A stretch of 64,000 nt of DNA from Halisarca cf. caerulea (taxonomy: Eukaryota > Porifera > Demospongiae > Chondrillida > Halisarcidae): contig CAUJGJ010000397.1 of NCBI GenBank assembly GCA_963170055.1, positions 546,001 to 610,000 of the forward strand, in the 5' to 3' direction. A program made the translations under genes and the position numbers. A model generated the notes under the pieces. That model saw only the letters and a list, made by a program, of their open reading frames with translations, ran no database searches and was not told where the DNA came from. Below are positions 10,561 through 21,444 of this stretch, in pieces; position 1 is the stretch's first letter; every line of letters starts with the position of its first letter.

Positions 10561-13500
10561 TCATGTACTATATGAATGGTCAGTAATGTGAATGTCAGAA
10601 CATGACAATGGTGGTAAGTCCACAGGTTTATTATGAAACTTTACACGCGTTGACATTTCCTTGTTGATAGGAATATCTGCACGTCCAGAAACAAATGCTA
10701 GACGTTCTCTCTTGCTCGCCCTTTTTGTCTTGCAATTGCAGCTACCCTTCTCGCCAAAATCTGGTCGATAACCTTCATAAAATCTGTCATGATTCGCCGT
10801 AAAATAATAGTAGGCTAAATCAGGATCCAATCTCTTATGATATTCAATACTTATTTTCCTCCATTGCTGTTGTACTTTCTTTGTAATGAAATCTTTCCCT
10901 AATTTATCTCTCAGGCATGAAAAAAAACATTCCACATCATCTGTTGTAGATGCTCTAGGGTGCTCTGGCTGATGCTTTATTCTTGAATTTTCAACATGTT
11001 TGAGTAATATGCTTGTTGATGTAACTAACAGCCCATAAAGGGTCTCCTTAGTCTGTCCATGTATATTCCTCAGGGGTCTTCAAAATTAAGAATGGGGGAT
11101 AAATAACAATCATGCAGACTGTGTCAACTAAAACTATAAAGTAATGTATAAGACAATTACTGGTTCACTTCTAGTAAGCTTAAATCTTGTTGCTGTGCAT
11201 ACCATGGTATAACTCCCTTTAGAAAATGGTCCACTAGATTTCTATGATACTGTAGGCGTGCATCCTCACTCAGGCCCCTTTCATCACAAGCCCTTCTCCA
11301 ATTGTTAATAATGGGGATAAATTCTTCTTCAACTTGATAATTGTTCTTCTTCATGAATGCAGCAACCTCTGAGCTAAACAAATTTTCAGCATCTCTTACT
11401 GATTGCTTTCTTACTCCTGTCAGAGCAGCATATGATAGCCCTGTTTCATCATCTTTAAGTGCCTCCACAAAATGGCAAAGATCTATGTTCGCATGATGTC
11501 CTTTCCGGATACCTTGTGCAACTCTCTGCATGCAGGATATATAATGACATGTCACATGCAGGTTTTGTAAACTTAAAATAATTCTACTACATACACTATA
11601 TCTGACCTTCAACAGGTGTCCACAGTCTTCCCTCTCATGGAATGATTTTTCTGTACAGGGGTGCCTTTCTGGAACATATACGTAGGTATCAAAAGGGATC
11701 CCCTCCTTGGCAAATTTTCGTATCGTGTAAGTGTATTCCTTTTGAGCTAATATCGATCTTAGCTTATCTTCTCTTGTCTCATCTTTACCTATCATGCATG
11801 GCAATAGGAAAAATACCCGGCATAATATCTAGCTGCATGGTATGCGTCATTCAATCTTCGCATGCATGCAATTGTTCCAGTGATGATGCATACCTTCTAT
11901 CCAGGTGTACACTGTATATCCCCTTGGAACAGTTTCTCCTCGCAGCTGGTCAATGACATCATTAATACTATTTTCTTGTAGCCCTTTATTCACAGCTTCA
12001 AGGAAAGTACTGTCCAGATAATCAGTGGGGTACTTAGCAATATACAAGCCATCTGTATATATGAGTTATACATGCATGCATAATTATATGGCAGCTAGTG
12101 CAATTGTGCATGTATTGAAATGGATGTACTAACTTTCAACCTCAGACGTTATGTGATCCAAAAGGGCTTTCGATTTCTTTTTCAAGTACTTATTCTTTAT
12201 GGTATTCCTGATTTGAAAAATTGTAAGTGGTCGTGTTCGTCCATATTGCCGTAAGCTGCCAAACTCACCATCAGTCACAAATCCTAAACAACCAATTTTA
12301 TAACAGACCATGCATGCCCGCATGCAATGCCATGACGTGTGCGTGTGCACTAACCTGCTACATCCATACCCCTTATGTGCATTTCGTTGACAATGCAGTC
12401 TACTAGTTGTCTCAATGTACTATGTGGTATCCCTTTAACTGGCAGACATTGTATTGGTATAGCATATGGTTTCTGTTGTCTTTCTTCTGGACTGATCATA
12501 AATACAAAGATGTGTGTGGCAGCGACTCTCTGATGTCGAACTATGTCACGAAAGAAATCCTTTAGTTGATCTGATAAAGTCATCAGCAATATTGCATCTT
12601 GTTCACATATACTTGTATTCAACCTTCTTCTTAAATCCTGGGCTATAGAATTAAGGTGACTAAGCTCTGAAAGGGAACCAGTAAGTGCAAGTATCGCTTT
12701 CTGACTGTCTCCTTTGCTTTTCTTCTCTTGCAACTGTTTTCCAGTTTTTAGGATTTCTACAATCAATTTTAGTCAGTGCAAAGCCAATAATAATAATAAT
12801 AATTATAATAATAATAATAGCATATTAACTTTTTAATAATAGTCTGATGTGCATTATAGTAATAATAGCAATAACTATATATATATATATGTAATACCTG
12901 CATTTATGAATTCGACTTCATCATTTAAGTATGACAGTATTCTTTGTGCAGACTGTATGCTAGATGGTGTAAGACATGGTGTTGAGCCACTTCTTATCTT
13001 CTCAATCAATGCCACTTTCTCCATATATTTGCTATGCTGGTCATCCAATGCACCATCATTCAGGTCTACATCCCCTGCCCAGTGGTGTTCCACATGGGAT
13101 TCAAACAGCCCTTTGACCACATCACACCCATCCGCCTTTATCCACCATGTTGTGTTAGGGTGTGCTAAATGAGATTCTTCAAGGTTCATAACCTGCATGC
13201 ATGCATGTATGTATATACATGAACAGTGCACTATATATACATGGAATATATATATAATTATATATATAATATATATATATATATAATATTATTAGCACTT
13301 GCTCTATACATATACTTGTATGCTTGAATTTGTTGTAAATCCTTCATTAGCAATAGATCTCCTTATAGTGCACTCGCTCACTGCTGGGATGTTCACGAAT
13401 GCCTATAATTTGTACATATAAAATGTAATGAGGGACGTCAGGGTAATATAGTATCCAATCAATAAACATCTGCCACATGCCCTTCGCTACATACATGAAA

Positions 13501-14675
13501 AGATTAAATTGATAATCATTATTAGTACGTACATTCTGTGTTTCCATTGTCAATGACGCCATTGTACCACTGCTTTGTCCTGTAGGCACACACATCCACT
13601 TTGGACCACCATGCATTCGCAGCCACTTGGTTCCAAACAGAGTAAACATGGAAACTTGCCAGTCTAGGTAATCTTGTGGGCATGTAGGTATCTGCACATG
13701 TATATGCATAATATTTCCATGTGATTCAAATAATAAAAATTCTTCAAGTTAATATAATTTACCCTCACTGCATTCTTAGTATCCGAAGCATAAAATGAGA
13801 GTATGTACTCCAATAAACCCATGGGCATCCTTTTCACTGGCAAAAGGGAGTCACTATTGTCGTGCCGCATTGTTCCGATAACTTTTACCATGTCAGTTAT
13901 TACATCTCTTCGTTTATGCACCATCAAATGATTCCTGCTTGACAATACCAATGCTAAAAAATTGTCAGGTATAGAAATACCATGATAGTTGTAGGCATGC
14001 AGCTCGAACTGCTGACTGATTGCTTGTAGCTGCTCTATTTGTAGGTCTTTGTCTTTCTTACTGGCTATGATATGTACCTCAAGAAAAGGGCTAATGGACA
14101 CATCTGTCTGGCTCTCAGAAGTGGTGACTGAAGCCGCATCAAAGGCCAACTGTCTATGACAGCTGCTTCGACTTCTCTGAAGTGATCTCATAGCATCTCT
14201 TGGGGATTTGCACTTCTTCATTTGTCTCATATAAGCCATCTTACATGCCAGCCCTATACATATAATTACGAACGATGCCTTATAATTCGGGCCAGAACAC
14301 GGTTATGATCGACATAATAATAGAATCATGTGATTGTCTTACGGTAATACCTGTGTGCTTTTCTCCAGGACCTGCTTTATGTCGAACATAATCGCCACAT
14401 TCTTCCCAAATTTCATCTGATATTTTCGCTCTCCACAGGTTTCTATCTATTACGAATTCTAGCACAGAAAGCAGTTCCAAGTTTGTCCATTTGCGATCGA
14501 TCGTGGATGACTCAGATTCGACATTCGCGCTAATCTGCAGTTCGTAGTCCTGCTGTAGTGCTTCAGAATCCAAATCTGAGTGTTTCGACTGCTTAGTCTT
14601 AGGCGTGTAGCCCGAAGGGGACCAACAGACTCTTGTTTGACTTCTAGCTATTGAGTCGTCACGCTGCTGGGCCAT
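10561..14675 (-). CDS. 11-exon candidate transposase, 1021 aa, uninterrupted
   Basis: Exons (high to low): 14675-14351, 14253-13763, 13691-13533, 13402-13382, 13192-12898, 12756-12355, 12283-12134, 12052-11894, 11788-11607, 11525-11161, 11077-10561. All ten introns are GT-AG, phases agree, and the total is 3066 nt with one terminal stop. Exon 4 is a 21-nt micro-exon (least certain). Exons 1-2 (KWTNLELLSVLEFV ... TGLACKMAYMRQ) look like a Myb/SANT-type DNA-binding domain. Later landmarks: TWWIKADGCDVV and WAGDVDLNDG (exon 5), GFVTDGEFGSL (exons 6-7), and TTDDVECFFSCLRD (exon 11). These acidic positions could form an RNase H-like DD..E core; that is inference. TTDDVECFF recalls the C-terminus of P-element-like transposases. 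The start ATG 14675 has AAA upstream and G at +4. I do not recognise a named family. Confidence 0.75.
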
Positions 14676-14938
14676 TTGGCTCAAAACTATTCAACGCAAG
14701 CGCATTTCACAACTTTTCAAGGATATTGCGCCACTACGATGTACTTTGTGTCATAGAGATAGTGTGTGTGCGGGTATAAAGTGTCGCAAAGTTTCGCAAA
14801 GCAGTGTTAAGAAAGATCGGGTAGTCTGCCATACAAAAACTCTCAGTCACTTAATATAAATTCAATTCTTATGAATATGCAAATTAGCAAGTCACATGAC
14901 TGTGACGTCACCGTGACCGACCTCCTCTGTTGGTGGCT

Positions 14939-15931
14939 TGTCCCCCATATCATCTACCAAAGATGGAAGATAGGCTGCTAGGTACACAATGACATAATAT
15001 GTGCATTTCAGTTTTCAACTTTGAATAAGACTCACTAACAAACCCTATATGTATGTGTGTACACATCTTCATTCTATATTATAGACGGTGCATTACACCC
15101 AGATGATGACAGATGTACCAATACCAAAATATCCGCCAATGTCACAAAGACAGCACTCGCAATAACAAGATATTGTTCATATCAAAGGGAAGTGCTGAAG
15201 GAGGTGGGTTCAAAAATGTGTATATGTGCAACCCCTCTAATCCACACCCATCAATTAGAGACACCCCTCTATTATGGACACATGCGACTTAAACCAACTA
15301 ATCCACTGTACTAAGCCACAGTAGACCTTCAATCCATGAAATGAGGACACTTCAATAATGAGGACAGTCCTTCCAGATCCCAACATATCTGGAATAGACG
15401 GGTTCCACTGTATACGAAGTTATGTACGTACATATATACATACATAATAGCAGTCTGATAACTCTTATTGGTGCACTCCTCTTTTTCTAGGCACTCAATG
15501 AACATATGAAGTCACCAATTGACAATAGGCCTACAAGTACATGGTCCATTGCAGATTTAGCACAGCATACCCTACTAAGACCTGGACCCTTTGTAACTGG
15601 TCGAAAGGTTAGAAGATGGGCACTGCTCCAACAACAAACCTTTGTCGGAGAGAAACACATGGAAGCATTTGAGATGCTTGTAAAGGGTGGACTTGGTGCC
15701 ATGCAGCGCTTTTCTGAGAAGGAGACTGCATACTACAAGCCTCTTCCTGAAGAGGGCAACAAAGTGAAAATTGCCAGCATTCTGGGTGGAAAAATGACCT
15801 TTGAACAATACCGGGACAAATTTACTTACATTAATCGAGGAGATTGGTCTCTTGTACACTTCAACAAAATTCTGGAACATTCACCCGACAAGACCAAGCT
15901 CATACATGAGTACAAAATCCCCACCATGTAG
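14939..15931 (+). pseudogene. DUF3987-type protein, 3' part
   Basis: Continuation of the gene broken at 9604. A short stretch to about 14982 (KMEDRLLG in one frame) is out of frame with the left part by one or two bases, so a further indel is likely. An exon near 15085-15200 begins DGALHPDDD. The last exon runs from about 15489 (ALNEHMKSPIDN) to the stop at 15931 and contains RPGPFVTGRKVRRWALL and RFSEKETAYYKPLPEEG. I cannot assign motifs in this half beyond its position in the gene. It has no mobile-element ends of its own that I could find. Confidence 0.55.
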
Positions 15932-16366
15932 TATGTAAAGACGTACGTGAATACTTTATATTGTGACTTGAGTAGAGTCTTCTTGTACATTATACCCTTT
16001 TCAATATTTTGGGATGTCTTGCATGGCTTATTCTTTAACAATCCACATGTAGCTGACTTTCTATTAATCCTGTGACATATGCACCATAAAATCACCTGTC
16101 TTTCGTCACAAAGACTACATTGTGCACAATTACCCAGTGCAAGACCGCCCACACACAATGAATGGCACATAATGGCCATTCATCAACTCATGGTAATACC
16201 CCACATGCATGTTCTAGAGTGTGTCCACCCACTCTCACTTTCCTGCTGCCAATACATATCTAGGGGTGGTGATACAGACAACTACATTTGTATGTAAGTA
16301 CATGCATATACATGTACGTATGTATTACAGAATTGGGAATGTTAGCATACCCAATTGAGACTGGCT

Positions 16367-16369
<3 letters not shown>

Positions 16370-16427
<58 letters not shown>

Positions 16428-16583
16428 TCACACACACAAACACAAACACACACACACACACAACACCCACAGACACACACACACACACATAAACACTCAA
16501 ACACACACAAACACACACGCCCACGCCCACACCCACACACACACACACACAAACACTCACACACACGCACACACACGCACACA

Positions 16584-16654
<71 letters not shown>

Positions 16655-16852
16655 TCACACACACAAACACAAACACACGCACACACACAACACACAGACA
16701 CACACACACACACACACACATAAACACTCAAACACACACAAACACACACGCCCACGCCCACACCCACACTCACACACACACAAACACTCACACACAAACG
16801 CAAACACACACACACACACACACACACATACACACACACACACATACACCTG
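16370..16852 (+). repeat. CA array with a higher-order unit of about 227 bp
   Basis: Two copies of a patterned block (ACATTCACACACACAAACAC ... CGCCCACGCCCACACCCACAC) start near 16425 and 16651 and are joined by pure (CA)n. The array begins right after CCCAATTGAGACTGGCTGACA, a phrase that also follows the minisatellite at about 24650. Open frames here are artefacts. Confidence 0.9.
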
Positions 16853-16859
16853 TGCTCCA

Positions 16860-17877
16860 CCAATGGCAAAGTTTCCAGATGTCATCGGGGTACTTTGAAG
16901 GAGCAACAACCTGTGGACAAGAACGTATAAGAAGTATAATATCGGCGGTTTAAGAGAAGCGAACTGGATATTCAGCACCCGATCGACGACATCGAAGAAC
17001 AAGGTGCGTAATCTTTGTTTGATCTTAAATTCAAATAGAAAAGTCAGTTTTACGAACTTGAGTACCTTATAAAAGAACGATCAATCTATGTTTGAGCCTT
17101 CAAAATGCACTTTAAGCCTATCATCAACTGCAAAATAGCAGGGCGATTTCGCCGTGAATTACATAAGTTCTGCAGTTAACAATACCTACTATCGATCGTG
17201 AGTATGATCTTCCAAGCTCCCTCACACAACAATATGTACATAACATTAACTTTTGATGAATAAAGGCTTTCATATGTTGTAAAAGTAGAACAAATATCGA
17301 GCAGTGCAATTGCCCTTGCTTCTTTACTAAAACTATACGGCAAGAAATGTCACGCGCATATCACATGATCGAAGCCTTACACACGCCCAAATTCCAGCCC
17401 ATTAACACAATAGTGGGACTTTGGACATGTCCCATATGCAGTGCCCACCACACACAGTGAACAGGTGCAGGGCTTATGATAAGGTTAAGGGTGGTCACAC
17501 AAGGACATTTGTCATATTTTCAGGATACAACACATTTCTGTTGTATGTGCTGTTTGATTACTAGTTTGCAAACGCGTTGTTTATACATACGTACATGTAC
17601 AGCCATATAAATGTAAACAGTACTGGACTTAAGGTACGTATTCTACTGTAACTGTATGCGATAAACCTGGGCATACACTATGCAACATTTTCGGGGAAAC
17701 ATGTTGCCCCAGTAATATTGCTCAATGGATGTACGGTTGCCCCATAACCTCTCACACAAAGCTATAGTATATACAGGCATAAGCATGTGACCATAGACAC
17801 TCTGACCAATTGTAAACTAACCTGTATAGCAGCTGCTCTGGTGACTCAGCATTAAAAATAGCTCTTGGGGAGTGAAA
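16860..17877 (+). other. Non-coding stretch
   Basis: No gene seen. At about 17671-17720 the phrase GGGCATACACTATGCAACAT resembles the inverted end of Harbinger H1 (44337), so a Harbinger relic may begin here. Confidence 0.35.
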
Positions 17878-18387
17878 ATATGTGATGGGATCTGAGAAAA
17901 GGGGTCACTTCGCGTATATTTTCAAATCGCATTTTTTGACATCACTCGAGAGATACGTCATTGTAGATCGTTATGGTGCTAACCGCGTTCGGATATCCTA
18001 CTCTGTTCGGGAGATATGCTCCGTTTACTAGCCTATACTAGCAATCAGTTAATTTGCAGACGAGGATTTTTTGATGACGTCACATACCCGTAATATGGCT
18101 GCAACACATTTTATATTTTTTTGCGGTCATTTGGCAGTGATTCATTATACACCTGTCAACTAGGAGTCAGCAGTTAGTTAGTTGTTTAAAGGGACTTTTG
18201 CGATAAAATGCGCTTCCTTTGAGTACCCTTTTCATTCCAAACAGCAGCCTCCTCACTTCATCCAGATAACAAAATGGCGTACTTCCGGGAGGTGAAACAA
18301 GAGCCGTAACTCCAGATTGGCACATTGTAGGCAAGTTTCGCTTTCAGAGGATATTTTACTTAAGGTCTAAAGTCAATTTATCCAAAA

Positions 18388-19348
18388 CAAGCGATTCGAG
18401 TTTAAAAAACTCGTGGGCCGCCTATACGGCCCTGGAAACTCGAATCGCTTGGAAATCGTTGTTATTGACTAAAATAATACTTCGAAGAACTCTTCTGGTC
18501 GAAAAGACTCTTCGCTGATAAAAGCAGGAGCAGACGAATGAATTTCACCGAAATATAGCCAAAAGATTACGTACCGACTTCGCGTCCGCCATGTTGTTGA
18601 CATATATATATATATACAGTGGAACCCACTTAGCACGAAATTTGAGGGACCACTTTCAAATTTCATGTTAAAAGAATTTTGTGTTAAAAGAAGCTGATTG
18701 TTAAAACAAAGTATATGGTTGTCAGTGGCGTACACAATTTTATTTTTCTATTGAGGTAAAATTCTTGACATGGCATCACACCAGTGGGTCACACTGAGCC
18801 AGTGTATGCAAATACAAACCCTTAAACTTCTACTTTATGGACTTTCAACTTTAGTTTGCATTGAATTATCCCAATTTCTGACTTTCCACATAGTTATCTA
18901 TGGCTAGTACAAGGGTATAGGGGGTTTGTTCTATTTATAGTAACAACAAAAAATGGCGTCGACAGAATCGCTGTGATCAGTTTGTCGATATTTTGGCCGA
19001 ATTTGGCTCTTATTTCAACCCAAAACATCTGCCTCTGTTGGCTTGATGGTAGGCAGCTGCTATTTTTCGCTTTAAGCATAAAAATACTTGTTAAGGTCAG
19101 AATATTCTTTCGTGTTAAGCAAATTTTCGTGTTATCCAATTTCGTGTTATGCGTATATTTTAGTACTGCTGTGTATATGATGATACTTGGGACTTGAAAA
19201 ATATTTCGTGTTAAGCGATATTTCATCTTAAGCGAGTTCGTGTTAAGTGGGTTCCACTGTATATATATATATATATTGACATCGTTACGGACGTTCCGGA
19301 CACTTCCGGTGAAAGTAAAAACAATATAGGGCCGCCTTCCGGCGGCCC
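18388..19348 (-). mobile_element. Hairpin-ended repeat family B, copy B2 (split by a MITE)
   Basis: Reads on the minus strand: a GGGCCGCC/GGCGGCCC hairpin at the left end, TATTGTTTTTAC, TTCCGGTG, a TA array, ATGTCAACAACATGGCGGAC, and the terminal nested hairpin AAGCGATTCGAGT/ACTCGAATCGCTT. A 44-codon frame beginning MSTTWRTRSRY is conserved with copy B1 (26206). The element is interrupted inside its TA array by the element at 18617-19259. Confidence 0.75.
18617..19259. mobile_element. pogo/Tc1-type MITE inserted in B2
   Basis: The termini are CAGTGGAACCCACTTARCAC and complement, flanked by TA on both sides (18615-18616, 19260-19261). CAGTGGAACC is characteristic of Tigger/pogo-like elements. 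The subterminal region repeats TTCGTGTTAAGC several times. It contains no transposase, so it needs one supplied from elsewhere. Confidence 0.8.
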
Positions 19349-19487
19349 AAAAACAAAAATCGAACTTTGGTCACTTAGAAGGTATTATGTCCACGTAACC
19401 GCATTGTATACTTAGCGCGAAGTGACCCCTTTTCTCAGATCCTGTCACATATGATGACCGTGAGTCATACTTTTTACAGAACCTATG

Positions 19488-19488
19488 A

Positions 19489-19529
<41 letters not shown>

Positions 19530-19559
19530 ATGTGTGTGTGTGTGCATGTGTGTGTGTAC

Positions 19560-19598
<39 letters not shown>

Positions 19599-19626
19599 TG
19601 TGTGTGTGTGTGTGTGCATGTGTGTA
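19488..19626 (+). repeat. TG microsatellite
   Basis: (TG)n with interspersed TACATG and GCATG phrases. Overlapping open frames are artefacts. Confidence 0.95.
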
Positions 19627-19778
19627 CATACCCATACCGTCATTGTCAATTATTATTGCAATGCTCAATTTTAAAATCTATTTCAATTTAAATTAATGTA
19701 TGTGTACAGGACACTGTCTGCTGCTTTGGAAAATGGCTATTCATACTCTAAGTCAAAAGGTGTGTATGTAGTAAGTAA

Positions 19779-19895
19779 TAGTTATTGTATGGTCAACTGT
19801 GTATTGGCGTATTTATTGCTCGAGTCCCGAGGGCGCGAAGCGCCCGAGGGCGAGTGCAATAAAGAGCCAATGCACAGTTGACCATACAATAACTA
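19779..19895. repeat. Long hairpin upstream of the recombinase gene
   Basis: Two arms of about 58 bases. The outer part TAGTTATTGTATGGTCAACT is identical in both arms, and the centre is GGGCGC-GAA-GCGCCC, with only a few mismatches and a one-base offset in the middle. It ends about 110 bp before the recombinase ATG. It could be a terminal structure of that element, an independent hairpin MITE, or a promoter feature; the sequence does not decide. Confidence 0.75.
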
Positions 19896-20007
19896 GCTTG
19901 TTGTATGCGCCCTTCAGCGCTTAATATTTGGCGGGAAGTTTCTTTTTGCTCGTGTTGCGAGGCTTTCAGCGGCTGCAGCAGTGTGTGTACCCTTACAAGG
20001 CATTATA

Positions 20008-21444
20008 ATGGCTAAGAAACGAGCTCCAAACAAGGAAAACTGTCCACCATCAAGCCGATTCGATTTCGACATCGACGACAACGACTTTGAAACTATGTCG
20101 AAGCCCTTCCAGCCCAAGAATACGCAACTCTCTACTTCTTGGGGCCTGAAAACGTTCACTGTGTGGGTCAAAGAGCGCAACAAGCACAAATCTCAGGAGA
20201 AGTGCCCGGATGATGTACTAATGACGAACGATAAATCAACACTTGCCTATTGGCTTGGTCGCTTTGTGACGGAGGCTCGAAGACAAGACGGAAAGCCTTA
20301 TCCACCCAAGACTCTTCATGTTCTTTTAATGGCTATCCAGCGGCACATTAGGACCATGAAACCAAGTGAGCCCGCCAATTTTTTCGCTGATCCAGAGTTC
20401 CATGTGCTGCAAAACATCTGTGATACGCACTACAGAAAGCTCCATGCTTCTGGGGTAGGTGCAAGTACACAAGAAACATCCGTTGTCAGCCAAGATGACG
20501 AAGACAAACTATGGGAGAACGGGGTTATCAATTTGACAACCCCCCAAGGATTACTAAATGCTGTGTTCTTCTACAACGGTAAGAACTTTTGTCTTCGAGG
20601 TGGTCAGGAACACAAGGACCTCAAGTTTAGTCAATTTCAAAGGAAAGTAGTTGACATTGGGGACGGTCAACTCAAAGTCGCCTACGAGTACACCGAGCAT
20701 GGGTCCAAAAATCGCAGTGGTGGGATCAAACAGATTAGAATGAAAAACAAATGTGTCACTCAGTATGAGGACGCAGGTGCAGGAGACCGGTGCCATGTTA
20801 CAATTTTGGATCGATACTTTCTGAAGGTGCCCAAAAGCGCCAAGGACAAGGAGGATTTTTATTTGAGGCCCCTAGGCACTGTTCCAACAGATCCAATGGC
20901 ACCCTGGTTTTCCATTCAGCCTATAGGGAGGAATAAGCTGAACTGTATGATGAAAACAATGAGCATTCAAGGTGGTCTTTCTGTAGTTCACACCAATCAC
21001 AGTCTGAGATCTTATGGAGCTACTAAACTATTCCAGCAGAAAGTGCCAGAGAAACTCATTCAGGAGCGAACTGGTCATCGTTCTACAGAAGCATTGAGGA
21101 AGTATGAGCGCATCTCTGAAGAGCAGAAGATCAGCACTTCAAAAATGCTAAATGGCACAACTGATCCAAACCAACCAGGACCATCTTCATCCACCATTGC
21201 CATGTGCAACCCGGTAGCTAGTCAGCTCTGTCTTCATCAGAGTCTACAGCACCAGCCTCCTGTCCAGCCTCCTTTGCCTGCCTGGTTTCAGCTTCAGCCA
21301 TCAAGACCTTATTACCCTCAGCAACAGACACCGACTTACACTGGATGCACCTTTACTGGGTGCACATTTACAGTCAATGTTGTGCAAAATACGGACTCTT
21401 ACCTTCAAGGTGTTGATGTTAACGAGATTTTTAATGATTTCTAG
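20008..21444 (+). CDS. Crypton-like tyrosine recombinase (KIAA1958/DUF3504-type)
   Basis: An intact single-exon frame of 478 aa. The ATG at 20008 (MAKKRAPNKE) is preferred over an upstream alternative because it follows TATA-rich sequence and opens the conserved part. Catalytic residues of a tyrosine recombinase are all present: Arg197 in LRGGQEH, His331 and Arg334 in NHSLRS, His357 in TGHRS and Tyr366 in RKYER. The N-terminal part (about 45-145) corresponds to the SAM-like core-binding domain of Crypton and ZMYM/QRICH1/KIAA1958-type proteins. The C-terminal 110 residues are proline/glutamine-rich. These enzymes cut and join DNA through a phosphotyrosine link and are the transposases of Cryptons. 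It is either a mobile element gene or a domesticated copy; the hairpin upstream favours a mobile origin. Confidence 0.8.
   Translation: MAKKRAPNKENCPPSSRFDFDIDDNDFETMSKPFQPKNTQLSTSWGLKTFTVWVKERNKHKSQEKCPDDVLMTNDKSTLAYWLGRFVTEARRQDGKPYPPKTLHVLLMAIQRHIRTMKPSEPANFFADPEFHVLQNICDTHYRKLHASGVGASTQETSVVSQDDEDKLWENGVINLTTPQGLLNAVFFYNGKNFCLRGGQEHKDLKFSQFQRKVVDIGDGQLKVAYEYTEHGSKNRSGGIKQIRMKNKCVTQYEDAGAGDRCHVTILDRYFLKVPKSAKDKEDFYLRPLGTVPTDPMAPWFSIQPIGRNKLNCMMKTMSIQGGLSVVHTNHSLRSYGATKLFQQKVPEKLIQERTGHRSTEALRKYERISEEQKISTSKMLNGTTDPNQPGPSSSTIAMCNPVASQLCLHQSLQHQPPVQPPLPAWFQLQPSRPYYPQQQTPTYTGCTFTGCTFTVNVVQNTDSYLQGVDVNEIFNDF

Larger units (their letters stand above)
9605..14929. mobile_element. Intact-looking DNA transposon of unplaced superfamily, with two genes
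   Basis: The ends are inverted: CAGAGGAGGTCGGTCACGG at 9605 and its complement ending at 14929, matching over about 27 bp with one mismatch. TTGGTGGCT stands directly outside both ends (9596-9604 and 14930-14938), a 9-bp target duplication that is 10 bp if the outer G is counted. The target was the DUF3987 reading frame. The cargo is an 11-exon minus-strand gene (10561-14675) and a convergent plus-strand gene (9958-10482). Duplication length and ends do not fit Harbinger, hAT or piggyBac well; Mutator-like or P-like elements are closer in duplication size. The minus-strand protein has no motif set I can assign firmly. Confidence 0.85.
17878..19452. mobile_element. Non-autonomous DNA element with about 35-bp inverted ends, carrying B2
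   Basis: The left end ATATGTGATGGGATCTGAGA (17878) and the complement of the right end (to 19452) match over about 35 bp (GGATCTGAGAAAAGGGGTCA core) with two mismatches. Without the nested repeat B2 it would be about 0.6 kb and has no coding potential. No clear target duplication, so the superfamily is not assigned. Confidence 0.65.
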
